A stretch of 64,000 nt of DNA, from assembly GCF_000518265.1 (NCBI RefSeq), contig NZ_JADG01000003.1, positions 310,001-374,000 of the forward strand, read 5' to 3'. Position 1 is the stretch's first letter, and every line of letters begins with the position of its first letter. The notes below the pieces were generated by a model. The model was not told the DNA's origin, searched no databases, and saw only the letters and a list, made by a program, of their open reading frames with translations. Of the stretch, positions 33,867-42,214 are shown in pieces. This DNA comes from Actinomadura oligospora ATCC 43269 (GTDB lineage Bacteria > Actinomycetota > Actinomycetes > Streptosporangiales > Streptosporangiaceae). Both the position numbers and the translations under genes were made by a program.

Positions 33867-34733
33867 ATGAGCACCGTCGACGCGGTCGTCCTGACCATGA
33901 ACGACCGTCCGGACGAGTTCGCCCAGGCCATGGCGTCGCTCCTGGCTCAGGAGGGGGTCACGCTGAACGTCGTGGTCGTCGGTAACGGCTGTGTCCCGGA
34001 CGGCGTGCCCGACGGCGTCCGGACGGTCACGCTTCCCGAGAACGTCGGCATTCCCGAGGGGCGGAACGTGGGCGCGGACGCGCTCGGCCGCGGGGAGTTC
34101 GTGCTGTTCTTCGACAACGACGCCGTCCTGCCCCGCCGGGACGACGTCGCGCGGCTGGTCGCGGAGCTCGAGCGGCACCCCGGGACGGCCTACGTGCAGC
34201 CACGCTTCGCCGACCCCGTGACGGGGGTGACGCTGGCGAGGTGGGTCCCTCGGCCTCGCGGAGCGGGCCCGCGGCGCGGGGGAGCGGTCGCGACGATGTC
34301 GGAGGGCATCGTGCTGGTAGGCCGAGCCGACTTCGAACGCGCGGGCGGGTGGCCGGGCCACTACTTCCTGTTCCACGAGGGGCTGGATCTGGCCTGGCGG
34401 CTCTGGGACCTGGGGCGGACGGGCCGCTACGCGCCGCACGTCGTCGTCCACCACCCGGCCACCGATCCGGCGCGCCACGCGGGGTTCCACCGGCTCAGCG
34501 CGCGGAACCGGGTCTGGGCCGCCTACCGCAACCTGCCGATGCCCCTGACCTCGGTCTATGTCGGGCTGTGGGCGGTTCTGACCCTCGCGCGGGTGCGGTC
34601 GCGGGCGGCGCTCGGCGCCACCCTGCGCGGCTTTCGGGAGGGACTGGCCACGCGTCACGAGCAGGTGCGGAAACCGATCTCCTGGCGGACCGTCGGGCGG
34701 CTCACGCGCGTGGGAAGGCCGCCGGTGATCTGA
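33867..34733 (+). CDS. Family 2 glycosyltransferase
   Basis: A 288-residue GT-A fold enzyme without obvious membrane helices except a weak one at about residues 230-245. Landmarks are VVLTMNDRPDEFAQAMASLLAQ, VVVGNGC, NVGIPEGRNVGADALGRGEFVLFFDNDAVLP with the metal-binding DND, and the C-terminal FLFHEGLDLAWRLWDLG, equivalent to the ED-R region of polysaccharide and rhamnosyl transferases. It probably adds a sugar to a cell-surface glycan. It stands as a single gene between metabolic genes, so the acceptor cannot be inferred. Confidence 0.82.
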   Translation: MSTVDAVVLTMNDRPDEFAQAMASLLAQEGVTLNVVVVGNGCVPDGVPDGVRTVTLPENVGIPEGRNVGADALGRGEFVLFFDNDAVLPRRDDVARLVAELERHPGTAYVQPRFADPVTGVTLARWVPRPRGAGPRRGGAVATMSEGIVLVGRADFERAGGWPGHYFLFHEGLDLAWRLWDLGRTGRYAPHVVVHHPATDPARHAGFHRLSARNRVWAAYRNLPMPLTSVYVGLWAVLTLARVRSRAALGATLRGFREGLATRHEQVRKPISWRTVGRLTRVGRPPVI

Positions 34734-34763
34734 GGGCATGGCCGGATGTGACAGGAGGGCGTC

Positions 34764-35777
34764 ATGGCGGACATGGGGGTGGGGCTTCAGAATGGGGGCA
34801 TGGCCGCTTCGCACCGTGTCGTCATCGCTGTGTTCCCGGACGTCGATCTGCTCGACGTCACCGGGCCCGCCGAGGTGTTCGCGCTGGCCAACCGGGAGAT
34901 GCCCGAGGGGCGCAGGCCCTACGAGGTTCTGCTGGCGGGGGAGGACGCGGGGCTGGTGCGGACGAGCGCCGGGGTGCGGGTCGCGACCGACCTGACCTTC
35001 GCGGACGTCGGGGACCGGGTGGACACCCTCGTCGTGCCCGGGGCGGTGGACGGCGAGGGGGCGCCGGTCGTCGACCCGGGGCTGGTCGGCTGGATCGCGG
35101 ACACGGCGCGGCACGCGGGACGGGTCGCCTCGGTGTGCGTCGGGGCGCACCTGCTCGCGGCGGCCGGGCTGCTCAGCGGCCGGACGGCCACCACGCACTG
35201 GGCCACCGCGGGCCGGCTCGCCTCCGACCACCCCGACGTCATCGTGGACCCGGACCCGATCTACGTCCGGTCCGGGGACGTCTGGACGGGCGCGGGCATC
35301 AGCGCCTGCATGGACCTGTCGCTCGCGCTCGTCGCCGAGGACCACGGGGAGCGGGTCGCGCTGGACGTCGCGCGGCAGCTCGTCATGTACCTCAAGCGGC
35401 AGGGCGGCCAGAGCCAGTTCAGTGTTCCGCTGTGGCAGGCCCCGGCCGAGCGCCGGGACATCGACGAGCTGCGCGCGTGGATCACGGCGAACCTGACCGG
35501 CGACCTGTCGGCGGCGGCGCTGGCCGGGCGGATGTGCCTGAGCGAGCGGCACTTCAGCCGGGTGTTCCGCAAGGAGACCGGCGCGACGCCCGCCGCGTTC
35601 GTCGAGGCCGCGCGCGTGGAGGCGGCGCGGCGGCTGCTGGAGGGCACCGACGAGCCGCTCGACCGCGTGGCCGTGGCGTCCGGGCTCGGCTCGGCGGAGA
35701 CGCTGCACCGGGCCTTCCGGCGCCGCCTCGGCACGACCCCGGCGGCCTACCGGCGGCGGTTCCGCACCGCCGCCTGA
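34764..35777 (+). CDS. GlxA-type AraC regulator with DJ-1/PfpI domain
   Basis: A 337-residue transcription regulator. Residues 15-200 are a DJ-1/PfpI-like domain (VIAVFPDVDLLDVTGPAEVFALAN; nucleophile-elbow cysteine in ASVCVGAHLLAAAG; ATTHWATAGRLA). Residues 225-337 are an AraC domain with two helix-turn-helix motifs (GRMCLSERHFSRVFRKETGATPAAFVE and VAVASGLGSAETLHRAFRRRLGTTPAAYRRRF). I start at 34764 because AGGAGGG at 34752-34758 precedes it, although ATG 34800 is nearer to the conserved fold. The cysteine hydrolase gene immediately downstream is its likely target. Confidence 0.87.
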   Translation: MADMGVGLQNGGMAASHRVVIAVFPDVDLLDVTGPAEVFALANREMPEGRRPYEVLLAGEDAGLVRTSAGVRVATDLTFADVGDRVDTLVVPGAVDGEGAPVVDPGLVGWIADTARHAGRVASVCVGAHLLAAAGLLSGRTATTHWATAGRLASDHPDVIVDPDPIYVRSGDVWTGAGISACMDLSLALVAEDHGERVALDVARQLVMYLKRQGGQSQFSVPLWQAPAERRDIDELRAWITANLTGDLSAAALAGRMCLSERHFSRVFRKETGATPAAFVEAARVEAARRLLEGTDEPLDRVAVASGLGSAETLHRAFRRRLGTTPAAYRRRFRTAA

Positions 35778-35843
35778 CCTTGTTGTTCGTCCCCGTCCCG
35801 ACGTGGACGGGTGATTCACCCTGCCCGGAAACAAGGAGGAATG

Positions 35844-36446
35844 ATGACCGTTTCGACGACCCTGCGCGACGTGATCGGCCTGGACGGCGCGCTGCCCGCG
35901 CTGTCGGCGAGCACCCTGATCATGATCGACTTCCAGAACACCTACACCACCGGCGTGATGGCGCTGCCCGGGGCCGACGCCGCGCTGGACGCGGGGGCGC
36001 GGCTGCTGGCCGCCGCCCGCGCCGCCGGGACCCCGGTCGTGCACGTCGTGAACGACGGCGGCGAGGGCACCCCGTACGACATCCGCGCCGAGATCGGGCG
36101 GATCGAGTCCCGCGTCGCGCCGCGGGACGGCGAGCCGGTCGTGGTGAAGGGCTTCCCGAACGCGTTCCACGAGACCGGGCTGGAGGCCGTGCTGCGCGGT
36201 CTCGGCGCCGGGCCGGACCTGGTGCTCGCGGGCTTCATGACCCACATGTGCGTGCAGTTCACCGCGCAGGGAGCGTTCAACCTCGGCTTCAGCCCGGTCG
36301 TGGTGGCCGAGGCGTGCGCGACGCGTCCGCTCACCGGGCCGGACGGGGCGGCGGTTCCGGCGGACGTCCTGCACGCCGCCGCGCTGACCACGATCGGCGA
36401 CCTGTTCGGGCGGATCGCCGTCCGGGCGGCCGACCTGCGCGGCTGA
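35844..36446 (+). CDS. Isochorismatase-family cysteine hydrolase
   Basis: A 200-residue hydrolase. The catalytic triad appears as Asp in LIMIDFQNTYTTG, Lys in VVVKGFPNAFHETGLE and Cys in FMTHMCVQFTAQGAF; a cis-peptide-type FMTH precedes the cysteine. Members hydrolyse isochorismate, nicotinamide or other amides. The substrate here is open, but pairing with a GlxA-type regulator suggests nitrogen-compound degradation under substrate control. ATG 35844 is favoured because AAGGAGGA (35833-35840) abuts the alternative ATG at 35841. Confidence 0.85.
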   Translation: MTVSTTLRDVIGLDGALPALSASTLIMIDFQNTYTTGVMALPGADAALDAGARLLAAARAAGTPVVHVVNDGGEGTPYDIRAEIGRIESRVAPRDGEPVVVKGFPNAFHETGLEAVLRGLGAGPDLVLAGFMTHMCVQFTAQGAFNLGFSPVVVAEACATRPLTGPDGAAVPADVLHAAALTTIGDLFGRIAVRAADLRG

Positions 36447-36670
36447 CCAGGCCGCTGGCGGAGTGATGGAGGCGGGCTGGAGGATCGCTGGCGCGGTCCC
36501 CGGCCCGCGTCGAATCTCAGGCCGATAACGGTCATGCAGAATATCGTTCGTAAACGGATCTGGAGTTGACATTCAGGGCTGTACGTACTTTGTTTATCCG
36601 CCACACCGGACGCGAATCGGGCATCCGGCGCGAGGTCACGCCGGGTGACGGCACAGGGCGTCGGGGTCTG

Positions 36671-36701
36671 ATCACGAGTAAAGTTCGATCTTACTCGTGA
36701 T
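36671..36701. promoter_or_regulatory. 11-bp inverted repeat in the gap before the NRPS cluster
   Basis: ATCACGAGTAA (36671-36681) and TTACTCGTGAT (36691-36701) are perfect inverted repeats around a 9-nt loop. It lies 225 bp after the hydrolase stop and 255 bp before the SARP start, too far for a simple terminator, so it may be a regulator site at the cluster's left edge. Confidence 0.4.
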
Positions 36702-36793
36702 GGTCGCGCAACCGGTGATCATGCTGGCCTGATGACCCGTCCGCCGGACCGGCCGCCGTCTTTGCCCACTGTTGACAAGTAGGCGGAATTCTT

Positions 36794-36834
36794 CTGACGG
36801 CCACTCACCGTGACCTTAGGATAGGTAACCCTAA
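36794..36834 (+). promoter_or_regulatory. Promoter overlapped by an IdeR/DmdR-like iron box, before the SARP gene
   Basis: A vegetative-type promoter is readable: -35 CTGACG (36794-36799), 17-bp spacer, -10 TAGGAT (36817-36822). The 19-bp element TTAGGATAGGTAACCCTAA (36816-36834) covers the -10 and matches the iron-box consensus as I remember it (TTAGGTTAGGCTAACCTAA) at 15 of 19 positions. It is embedded in a longer perfect palindrome with 12-bp arms (36809-36820 and 36830-36841). Iron-loaded IdeR or DmdR binding here would block transcription of the SARP gene 115 bp downstream. Confidence 0.7.
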
Positions 36835-36955
36835 GGTCACGAAACGCGCACGGTCAATGACTCCCTGACATTCCGATCAAGCCTTGTTAGCCATGTCGGC
36901 TGATGGCAGAATGCGGAAACATTCGCAACTGCAGGGTGGCGGAAGGGAGCCGTCC

Positions 36956-37735
36956 ATGCATTTTTTCCTCCTGGGCAGCCTGAAGGTGGAGTCATCCGGG
37001 AGAAGAATTTCCATTACCGCGCCGAAGCAGCGTGCGGTGCTGGCGGCGCTGCTGCTGAACGCGAACAACGAGGTGCAGATCGACTCTCTGATCAGGTACG
37101 TGTGGGACGCCAGGCCGCCGGCCACCGCGCAGACGACCCTGCAGTCCTACATCTACCGGCTCCGCCAGCTGCTCCGGGCCGTCCCCGGGGTGGAACTCGG
37201 CACCGCCACCGACAGCTACCTGCTCAGTGTCGACGAGGTCGACACCGATCTGTGGTACTTCCGGCGGCGGGCGGAGGCCGCCCGGGAGGCGGTGGCGCTC
37301 GGCGAGCCGGAGGAGGCGGTGCCCCGGTTCCGGGAGGCGCTCGGGGCCTGGCGCGGCGGCGCGCTCGCCGGAATTCCCGGCGCCGCCATTCAGCAGGAGG
37401 CCCGAATTCTCGAGGGTGAGCGCATCGCCGTCTACGAGGAGCTGTTCGGCACCGAAATGCGGCTCGGCCGGCACCGCCAGATCGTGCCGGAACTGCACAA
37501 GGTGGTCTCGGTCTACCAGGTCCACGAGGCGTTCCGGGCGCAGTTGATGCTCGCGCTCTACGCCTCCGGACGCCAGGCCGAGGCGCTCCAGCACTACGCC
37601 GTCATGCGCCGCCGGCTGTCCGAGCATTTCGGCATCGAACCCGGGCAGGAGTTGCAGGAGCTGCACCGGTCCATTCTCAACCGCGTTCCCGCGATGGAAC
37701 TCAGCCGCCGTACCAAGGAGTCGATCCTCGGCTGA
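36956..37735 (+). CDS. Small SARP regulator, probable cluster activator
   Basis: A 259-residue Streptomyces antibiotic regulatory protein of the short DnrI/ActII-ORF4 type. Residues 1-95 are an OmpR-like DNA-binding domain (HFFLLGSLKVESSGRRISIT; LIRYVWDARPPATAQTTLQSYIYRLRQLL). Residues 100-250 are the activation domain (WYFRRRAEAAREAVALGEPEEAVPRFREALGAWRGG; AQLMLALYASGRQAEALQHYAVMRRRL). ATG 36956 follows GGAAGGGAGC. An iron-box promoter lies upstream and a strong terminator downstream, so it is a single-gene unit that would switch on the operons to its right. The in-frame start at 36884 would add an unlikely leader. Confidence 0.9.
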   Translation: MHFFLLGSLKVESSGRRISITAPKQRAVLAALLLNANNEVQIDSLIRYVWDARPPATAQTTLQSYIYRLRQLLRAVPGVELGTATDSYLLSVDEVDTDLWYFRRRAEAAREAVALGEPEEAVPRFREALGAWRGGALAGIPGAAIQQEARILEGERIAVYEELFGTEMRLGRHRQIVPELHKVVSVYQVHEAFRAQLMLALYASGRQAEALQHYAVMRRRLSEHFGIEPGQELQELHRSILNRVPAMELSRRTKESILG

Positions 37736-37854
37736 CCGCCGCGCACGGCGGATTGAAACATCAATCAAACTCACCACGCCCCCGTCCCTACCACGTCGCT
37801 CCAGAAAGGTCCCCCCGCCCCATGGCATCGGTATTGGCCGCCTGAGCGCCCCCT

Positions 37855-37897
37855 CGGCGCCCGCCTCCCCGAGCACCCGCCCGGGAGGCGGGCGCCG
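37855..37897 (+). terminator. Strong terminator after the SARP gene
   Basis: CGGCGCCCGCCTCCC (37855-37869) pairs perfectly over 15 bp with GGGAGGCGGGCGCCG (37883-37897), 13-nt loop, followed by TCGGCTTTT. It ends the SARP transcript 120 bp after its stop. Confidence 0.85.
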
Positions 37898-38094
37898 TCG
37901 GCTTTTCCCGGCCATTTCCCCGGCGGCGGCCGAAAGGGGCCCGCTGGAGTGCGGTTAGCGCCGCGCTGGCGGACGAATGGCGCGGCTTGTCCGGGCCAAC
38001 GGGCCATGTGACCATGACCAGCGGAACGGACGGGGTCGTTTTCCCCGGGGATTTCAGGGGCGCCCACCCGTCCGGCCGCTCGCGAAGGGGAGCG

Positions 38095-38134
38095 GCGTTC
38101 GAGCCAGCGATCCCGCTGACGAGAAGAGCGTTCG
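38095..38134 (+). promoter_or_regulatory. Direct repeat GCGTTCG, possible SARP site
   Basis: GCGTTCG occurs at 38095-38101 and again at 38128-38134, 33 bp apart, or three helical turns. SARPs bind directly repeated heptamers in 11-bp phase upstream of their targets, and this lies 75-115 bp before the VioC-like gene. Intermediate copies are not conserved, so support is weak. Confidence 0.25.
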
Positions 38135-38207
38135 CCGAGGCAGCGCAGAGCACGGCGCGAATGTGCGGATGTCGTATGTCGAAAAACCGGAGAGGACGTG
38201 ATGCGGC

Positions 38208-39209
38208 ATGGACCGGCTGGTGATGGAACCCGAGGAGCTGCGCGAGGTGGACCGGCTCCTGGACGGGGTGGAGGCCGAGTTCGACGGCCTCGACTCCGAC
38301 GACGCGCTGCACCGGGCCACGGTGCTGGCGCACCGGCTGCCGGCCCGGGTCCGGCGGGCGCTCAACGAGTTCCGGCTGGAACGGCTGTCCGGGGTCCTGA
38401 TCATCTCGGGCCACCAGGTCGACCAGGACCGCGTCGGCCCGACGCCGCGGCACTGGCGGGACCGGACCGGGCACTCGTCCGCGCACCGCGAGGAGCTGCT
38501 CCTGGTGCTGTACGGCTCGCTGCTCGGCGACCCGTTCGCCTGGACGACCCAGCAGGACGGGCGGCTCATCCACGACGTCATCCCGATCAAGGGACACGAG
38601 AACGAGCAGCTCGGGTCGAGCAGCGAGGCGCTGCTGACCTGGCACACCGAGGACGCCTTCCACCCGCTGCGCAGCGACTTCATCGGCTTCGCGTGCCTGC
38701 GCAACCCCTACGGCGCGGCCACGACCATCGGGCACGTGGACGACCTGGAGCTGCCCGGCGAGGTGCGGGAGGTGCTCACCGGGGCGCGGTTCGGCATCCG
38801 CCCGGACGAGTCGCACCTGCCCAAGAACAACTCCGCCCCGGCCGAGGAGGCGTTCGAGGCGATCGAGCGGCTGGACCGCGCGCCGGACCCCGTCCCGGTG
38901 CTGTTCGGCCACCCCGAGCGCCCCTACATCCGCGCCGACCCGTACTTCATGAGCGTGGACGCGGCCGACCGCGAGGCGCGCGCCGCGCTGGACGCGCTGA
39001 CCGAGCGCATGGACGCCAGGATGGTCGACATGCGCCTGGAGGCGGGCGACTTCTGCTTCCTGGACAACTACCGGGTCGTGCACGGCCGCAAGCCGTTCCA
39101 GGCGCGGCACGACGGCACCGACCGCTGGCTGAAGCGCATCAACCTCACCAAGGACCTGCGCAAGTCGCGGGCCGAGCGGGCCGCCCGCGACGTCCGCGCG
39201 ATCGGCTGA
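38208..39209 (+). CDS. vioC: VioC-like Fe(II)/2-oxoglutarate arginine beta-hydroxylase
   Basis: A 333-residue dioxygenase of the clavaminate synthase-like group. It resembles viomycin VioC, which makes 3-hydroxy-L-arginine, at many positions: WTTQQDGRLIHDVIPIKG, SSSEALLTWHTEDAFHPLRSDFIGFACLRNP and WLKRINLTKDLRKSRA. The iron facial triad is expected as His and Glu in WHTED and a distal His in VVHGRKPFQARHDG; the 2-oxoglutarate arginine is probably in FQARHDGTDRWLKR. It lacks about 25 N-terminal residues of VioC. The capreomycidine synthase-like gene downstream supplies the next step, so L-arginine is the likely substrate. The name is borrowed from the viomycin cluster. Confidence 0.85.
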   Translation: MDRLVMEPEELREVDRLLDGVEAEFDGLDSDDALHRATVLAHRLPARVRRALNEFRLERLSGVLIISGHQVDQDRVGPTPRHWRDRTGHSSAHREELLLVLYGSLLGDPFAWTTQQDGRLIHDVIPIKGHENEQLGSSSEALLTWHTEDAFHPLRSDFIGFACLRNPYGAATTIGHVDDLELPGEVREVLTGARFGIRPDESHLPKNNSAPAEEAFEAIERLDRAPDPVPVLFGHPERPYIRADPYFMSVDAADREARAALDALTERMDARMVDMRLEAGDFCFLDNYRVVHGRKPFQARHDGTDRWLKRINLTKDLRKSRAERAARDVRAIG

Positions 39210-39223
39210 CCCGAGCCCGGCCC

Positions 39224-39254
39224 GAGGGGCGGCGTGCCCGGCGCGCCGCCCCTC
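39224..39254 (+). terminator. Terminator after the VioC-like gene
   Basis: GAGGGGCGGCG (39224-39234) pairs perfectly with CGCCGCCCCTC (39244-39254), 9-nt loop, 15 bp after the stop. It separates the hydroxylase gene from the following operon, which must have a promoter within 39255-39500. Confidence 0.75.
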
Positions 39255-39511
39255 CGGCATGCCTGCGCCGCCCCCGCGGCATGCCCGCACACCTTGCCGA
39301 CCGCACGCCCGCCCGACACCCGTCCGCGCCGCGCGCCTCCCTTCCCCGGCCGGGTCATTCACCGCCCGGAATTGCCGCCCTCCGGTGCGCCGATGGAGCC
39401 TCGATGGAGCCGATATGGCGTCTGTGTAGTGGCTCTTGTCCGGCTTACCGGGGCCGTGTGAGCATGACGCCGGACGGAATGAACGGCCACGGCTCTCGAT
39501 GGAGAACTCTC

Positions 39512-41098
39512 ATGGCAGAAAGTCCGCGATTTCTTCGGTCGAACGTCATCATCGAGCCGTTGGTGGACGGTTTCTACGCGTGGGCCCACACGGTCGCGCC
39601 CGTCCAGGCGGCGATGAATCTCGCGTTCCTTCAGCTGCCCTTGCTGGAATCGTATTTGCAGGCGCCGCAGGTGCATGTCGCGGCGAGCACGAATCCGGCG
39701 CTGCGCGGCGGCTACTTCGTGCACGTCCCGGAGGAGCGCAGCGGTGAGATCCGCGACCTGGTCGCCGCCATCAAGCGGGACCGCGCGGACATGCTGCGGT
39801 TCGCCGAGGCGATCTCGCAGGCCGAGGAGCTGGTGCGGCAGGAGGCGACCGGGTTCGACCTGACGCCGCTGTACCCCAAGCTGCCGACCGAGCTGAACGG
39901 CCTGGTGGAGCTCGCCTACGACACCGAGAACCAGGCGGGCCTGCGGTTCATGGAGCCGCTGGTCTACAAGAGCTCCGCCTACACCGAGGCGCGGCAGTCG
40001 GTGCAGCTGTCCATCGAGCCCGGCTACGAGCGGCCCTTCATCCTGAGCACGCCCCGCCTGGCCTCCCCGGACGTCCTGGACCTGCCGATCCCGTTCCGGC
40101 ATCCCGGCCTGGAGGAGCTGTTCAAGACCCGGCTCCACCCGGCCACGGCCGGACACCTGCGCGAGGCCCTCGAACTGGACGACGCGCAGGCCGCCTGGAT
40201 GGAGGAGCGGCTGCTGACCGACGAGTGCGGCCTGCGCCCGGACCGGCACATCGACGCCGGCGGCCGGATCCGCTACTACGGCCACGCCTGCCTCGTCCTG
40301 CAGACCCCGGACGCGGCGATCGTCACCGACCCGTTCATCAGCGCCGACAGCAACGCCACCGACCGCTACACCCTGGACGACCTGCCCGACTTCATCGACC
40401 TCGTGCTGATCACGCACGGCCACCAGGACCACATCGTCCTGGAGACGCTGCTCCAGCTGCGCGGACGCGTCGGCGCGGTGGTCGTGCCGAGGTCGTCCCG
40501 GGGCAACGTGTGCGACCCGTCCCTCGGGCTCTACCTCCAGCACATCGGCCTGCCGGTCGTCGAGGTGGACGACTTCGACGAGGTGCCGTTCCCCGGCGGC
40601 AAGGTCACCGCGACGCCGTTCCTCGGCGAGCACGCCGACCTCGACATCCGCTCGAAGTCGACCTTCTGGGTCGAACTCGGCGGCAAGAACATCTTCGTCG
40701 GCGCGGACTCGTCCGGCATCGACCCGGTCCTGTACCGGTACGTGCGGGACCACCTGGGCAAGGCGGACATCGCGTTCCTCGGGATGGAGTGCGACGGCGC
40801 GCCGCTCACCTGGCTGTACCAGGCGCTCCTGACCCGGCCGGTGACCAAGAAGATGAGCGACTCGCGCAAGCTGTCCGGCTCCAACGCCGCGCAGGCGGCG
40901 GCGATCGTGACCGAGCTCGGCGCGGACGAGGCATACATCTACGCGATGGGCGAGGAGGACTGGCTCGGCCACGTGATGGCCACCAGTTACAACGACGAGT
41001 CCTTCCAGCTGAAGCAGGTGGCCGAGTTCCTGGCCTGGTGCGAGGAGAACGGCGTCGGCGCCGGGCACCTGCTGCGGCAGCGCGAGTGGCGCTGGTAG
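39512..41098 (+). CDS. CmlA-like diiron beta-hydroxylase acting on carrier-bound amino acids
   Basis: A 528-residue protein with a metallo-beta-lactamase fold preceded by a large N-terminal domain. CmlA of chloramphenicol biosynthesis has the same size and architecture and hydroxylates the beta-carbon of an aminoacyl group held on an NRPS carrier protein. The N-terminal family segment is NVIIEPLVDGFYAW with LQAPQVHVAAS and later PLYPKLPTELNGLVEL. The diiron site is expected from ITHGHQDHI, then E in FLGEHADLD, D in FVGADSSGI and H in DWLGHVMATSY. ATG 39512 has GGAG 8 bp upstream and matches the family start; ATG 39464 is an alternative. It predicts one beta-hydroxylated residue in the peptide. 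Confidence 0.85.
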   Translation: MAESPRFLRSNVIIEPLVDGFYAWAHTVAPVQAAMNLAFLQLPLLESYLQAPQVHVAASTNPALRGGYFVHVPEERSGEIRDLVAAIKRDRADMLRFAEAISQAEELVRQEATGFDLTPLYPKLPTELNGLVELAYDTENQAGLRFMEPLVYKSSAYTEARQSVQLSIEPGYERPFILSTPRLASPDVLDLPIPFRHPGLEELFKTRLHPATAGHLREALELDDAQAAWMEERLLTDECGLRPDRHIDAGGRIRYYGHACLVLQTPDAAIVTDPFISADSNATDRYTLDDLPDFIDLVLITHGHQDHIVLETLLQLRGRVGAVVVPRSSRGNVCDPSLGLYLQHIGLPVVEVDDFDEVPFPGGKVTATPFLGEHADLDIRSKSTFWVELGGKNIFVGADSSGIDPVLYRYVRDHLGKADIAFLGMECDGAPLTWLYQALLTRPVTKKMSDSRKLSGSNAAQAAAIVTELGADEAYIYAMGEEDWLGHVMATSYNDESFQLKQVAEFLAWCEENGVGAGHLLRQREWRW

Positions 41099-41163
41099 CC
41101 GCCCGCCGGCGTCGGCGCCCCCTGGAACACAGCATTGCCAGAACAGAGCATGGAGGTACGGAC

Positions 41164-41385
41164 GTGCGCACGGTGAGCTTCGACTTCGAGTCGCCCGAGG
41201 CCCGGTTCAAGGTGCTGATCAACGCCGAGGAGCAGTACTCGCTGTGGCCGGGCGACCTGCCCGTCCCCGGCGGCTGGACGGAGACGGGCGTGCACGCCTC
41301 CAAGGAGGAGTGCGACGAGTACCTGCGGCGGACGTGGACGGACATGCGCCCGAAGAGCCTGCGCGTCGCGCTCGACGGCGAATGA
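41164..41385 (+). CDS. MbtH-family NRPS adenylation partner
   Basis: A 73-residue protein needed for folding and activity of many actinobacterial adenylation domains. The signature is complete: NAEEQYSLWPGDLPVPGGW, then TGVHASKEECDEYL and the end WTDMRPKSLR. GTG 41164 follows GGAGGTACG. It lies 65 bp after the CmlA-like gene and 13 bp before the hydrolase gene, inside the operon. With at least five adenylation domains downstream, it is the probable partner of some or all of them. Confidence 0.96.
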   Translation: MRTVSFDFESPEARFKVLINAEEQYSLWPGDLPVPGGWTETGVHASKEECDEYLRRTWTDMRPKSLRVALDGE

Positions 41386-41398
41386 CGTAGCCGCCGCC

Positions 41399-42214
41399 AT
41401 GCCGCACGTGTTCACCAACGGGATCCGGCTCGCCTTCGAACGCCACGGGCGGGGCGAGCGGGTGCTGCTCGTCATGGGCTCGGGCGCGGCGGGCCGGGTC
41501 TGGACGCTGCACCAGACCCCGGCGCTGACCGCGGCCGGGTACCAGGCGGTCACCTTCGACAACCGGGGCGTCCCGCCGTCGGACGTCCCGCCGGGCCGCT
41601 ACTCCCTGGACGACATGGTCGCCGACACCCGGGGCCTGATCGAGGCGATCGGGGCCGCGCCCTGCCGCCTGGTCGGGGTGTCGATGGGCGCGCTGGTCGT
41701 CCAGGAGCTGGCGATCCGGCACCCGGAGCTGGTGCGCTGCGGCGTGCTGATCGCGACCAAGGCGCGGTCCGACCCGGCGCGGGCCGCGCACCAGAAGGCC
41801 TACCAGGCGCTCGCCGAGAGCGGCGTGACGCTGCCCCGCGACTTCGAGGCGGCCGTCCTGGCGTTCGAGATGCTGTCCCCGGCGACGCTCGACGACGAGG
41901 AGTCGTCGGCGCTGTGGCTGGAGACGATCCGGCAGGCGGCGGGCGGCGTGGACCACGCGGCCGGGCAGAACTGGGTCGACCTCGACGGCGACCGCCGCGA
42001 GGCGCTGCGCGGGGTGACCGCGCCCTGCCGGGTGATCTCCTTCTCCGACGACCTGGTCACCCCGCCGCACCTGGGCGCGGAGGTCGCCGAGGCGATCCCG
42101 GACTGCGACGTCATCGAGGTCGGATCCGCCGGGCACTTCGGCTACCTGGAACGTCCGGACGAGGTGAACTCCGCGATCCTGGAGTTCCTGTCCAAGCAGG
42201 AGGCGGGCTCATGA
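41399..42214 (+). CDS. Alpha/beta hydrolase in the NRPS operon
   Basis: A 271-residue hydrolase with the oxyanion region RVLLVMGSGAAGRVW, nucleophile elbow LVGVSMGALVVQELA (Ser near residue 98), catalytic Asp probably in ISFSDDLVTPP and His in GSAGHFGYLE. It is not a classical type II thioesterase by motif (GHSMG expected), but could remove wrong groups from carrier proteins or cut or cyclise an intermediate. Alternatively it modifies the finished peptide. It is coupled to the capreomycidine synthase gene by an ATGA overlap. Confidence 0.75.
   Translation: MPHVFTNGIRLAFERHGRGERVLLVMGSGAAGRVWTLHQTPALTAAGYQAVTFDNRGVPPSDVPPGRYSLDDMVADTRGLIEAIGAAPCRLVGVSMGALVVQELAIRHPELVRCGVLIATKARSDPARAAHQKAYQALAESGVTLPRDFEAAVLAFEMLSPATLDDEESSALWLETIRQAAGGVDHAAGQNWVDLDGDRREALRGVTAPCRVISFSDDLVTPPHLGAEVAEAIPDCDVIEVGSAGHFGYLERPDEVNSAILEFLSKQEAGS

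Noticed and set aside
37822..37845. Seven-residue frame MASVLAA before the terminator, as a leader peptide
   Set aside because: The ribosome site is weak and distant, there is no run of regulatory codons, and the hairpin after it is an adequate terminator for the SARP gene.
41399..42214. Terminal thioesterase of the NRPS
   Set aside because: It is a stand-alone alpha/beta hydrolase with GVSMG, encoded upstream of the synthetase. The terminating domain, if any, lies beyond the window.
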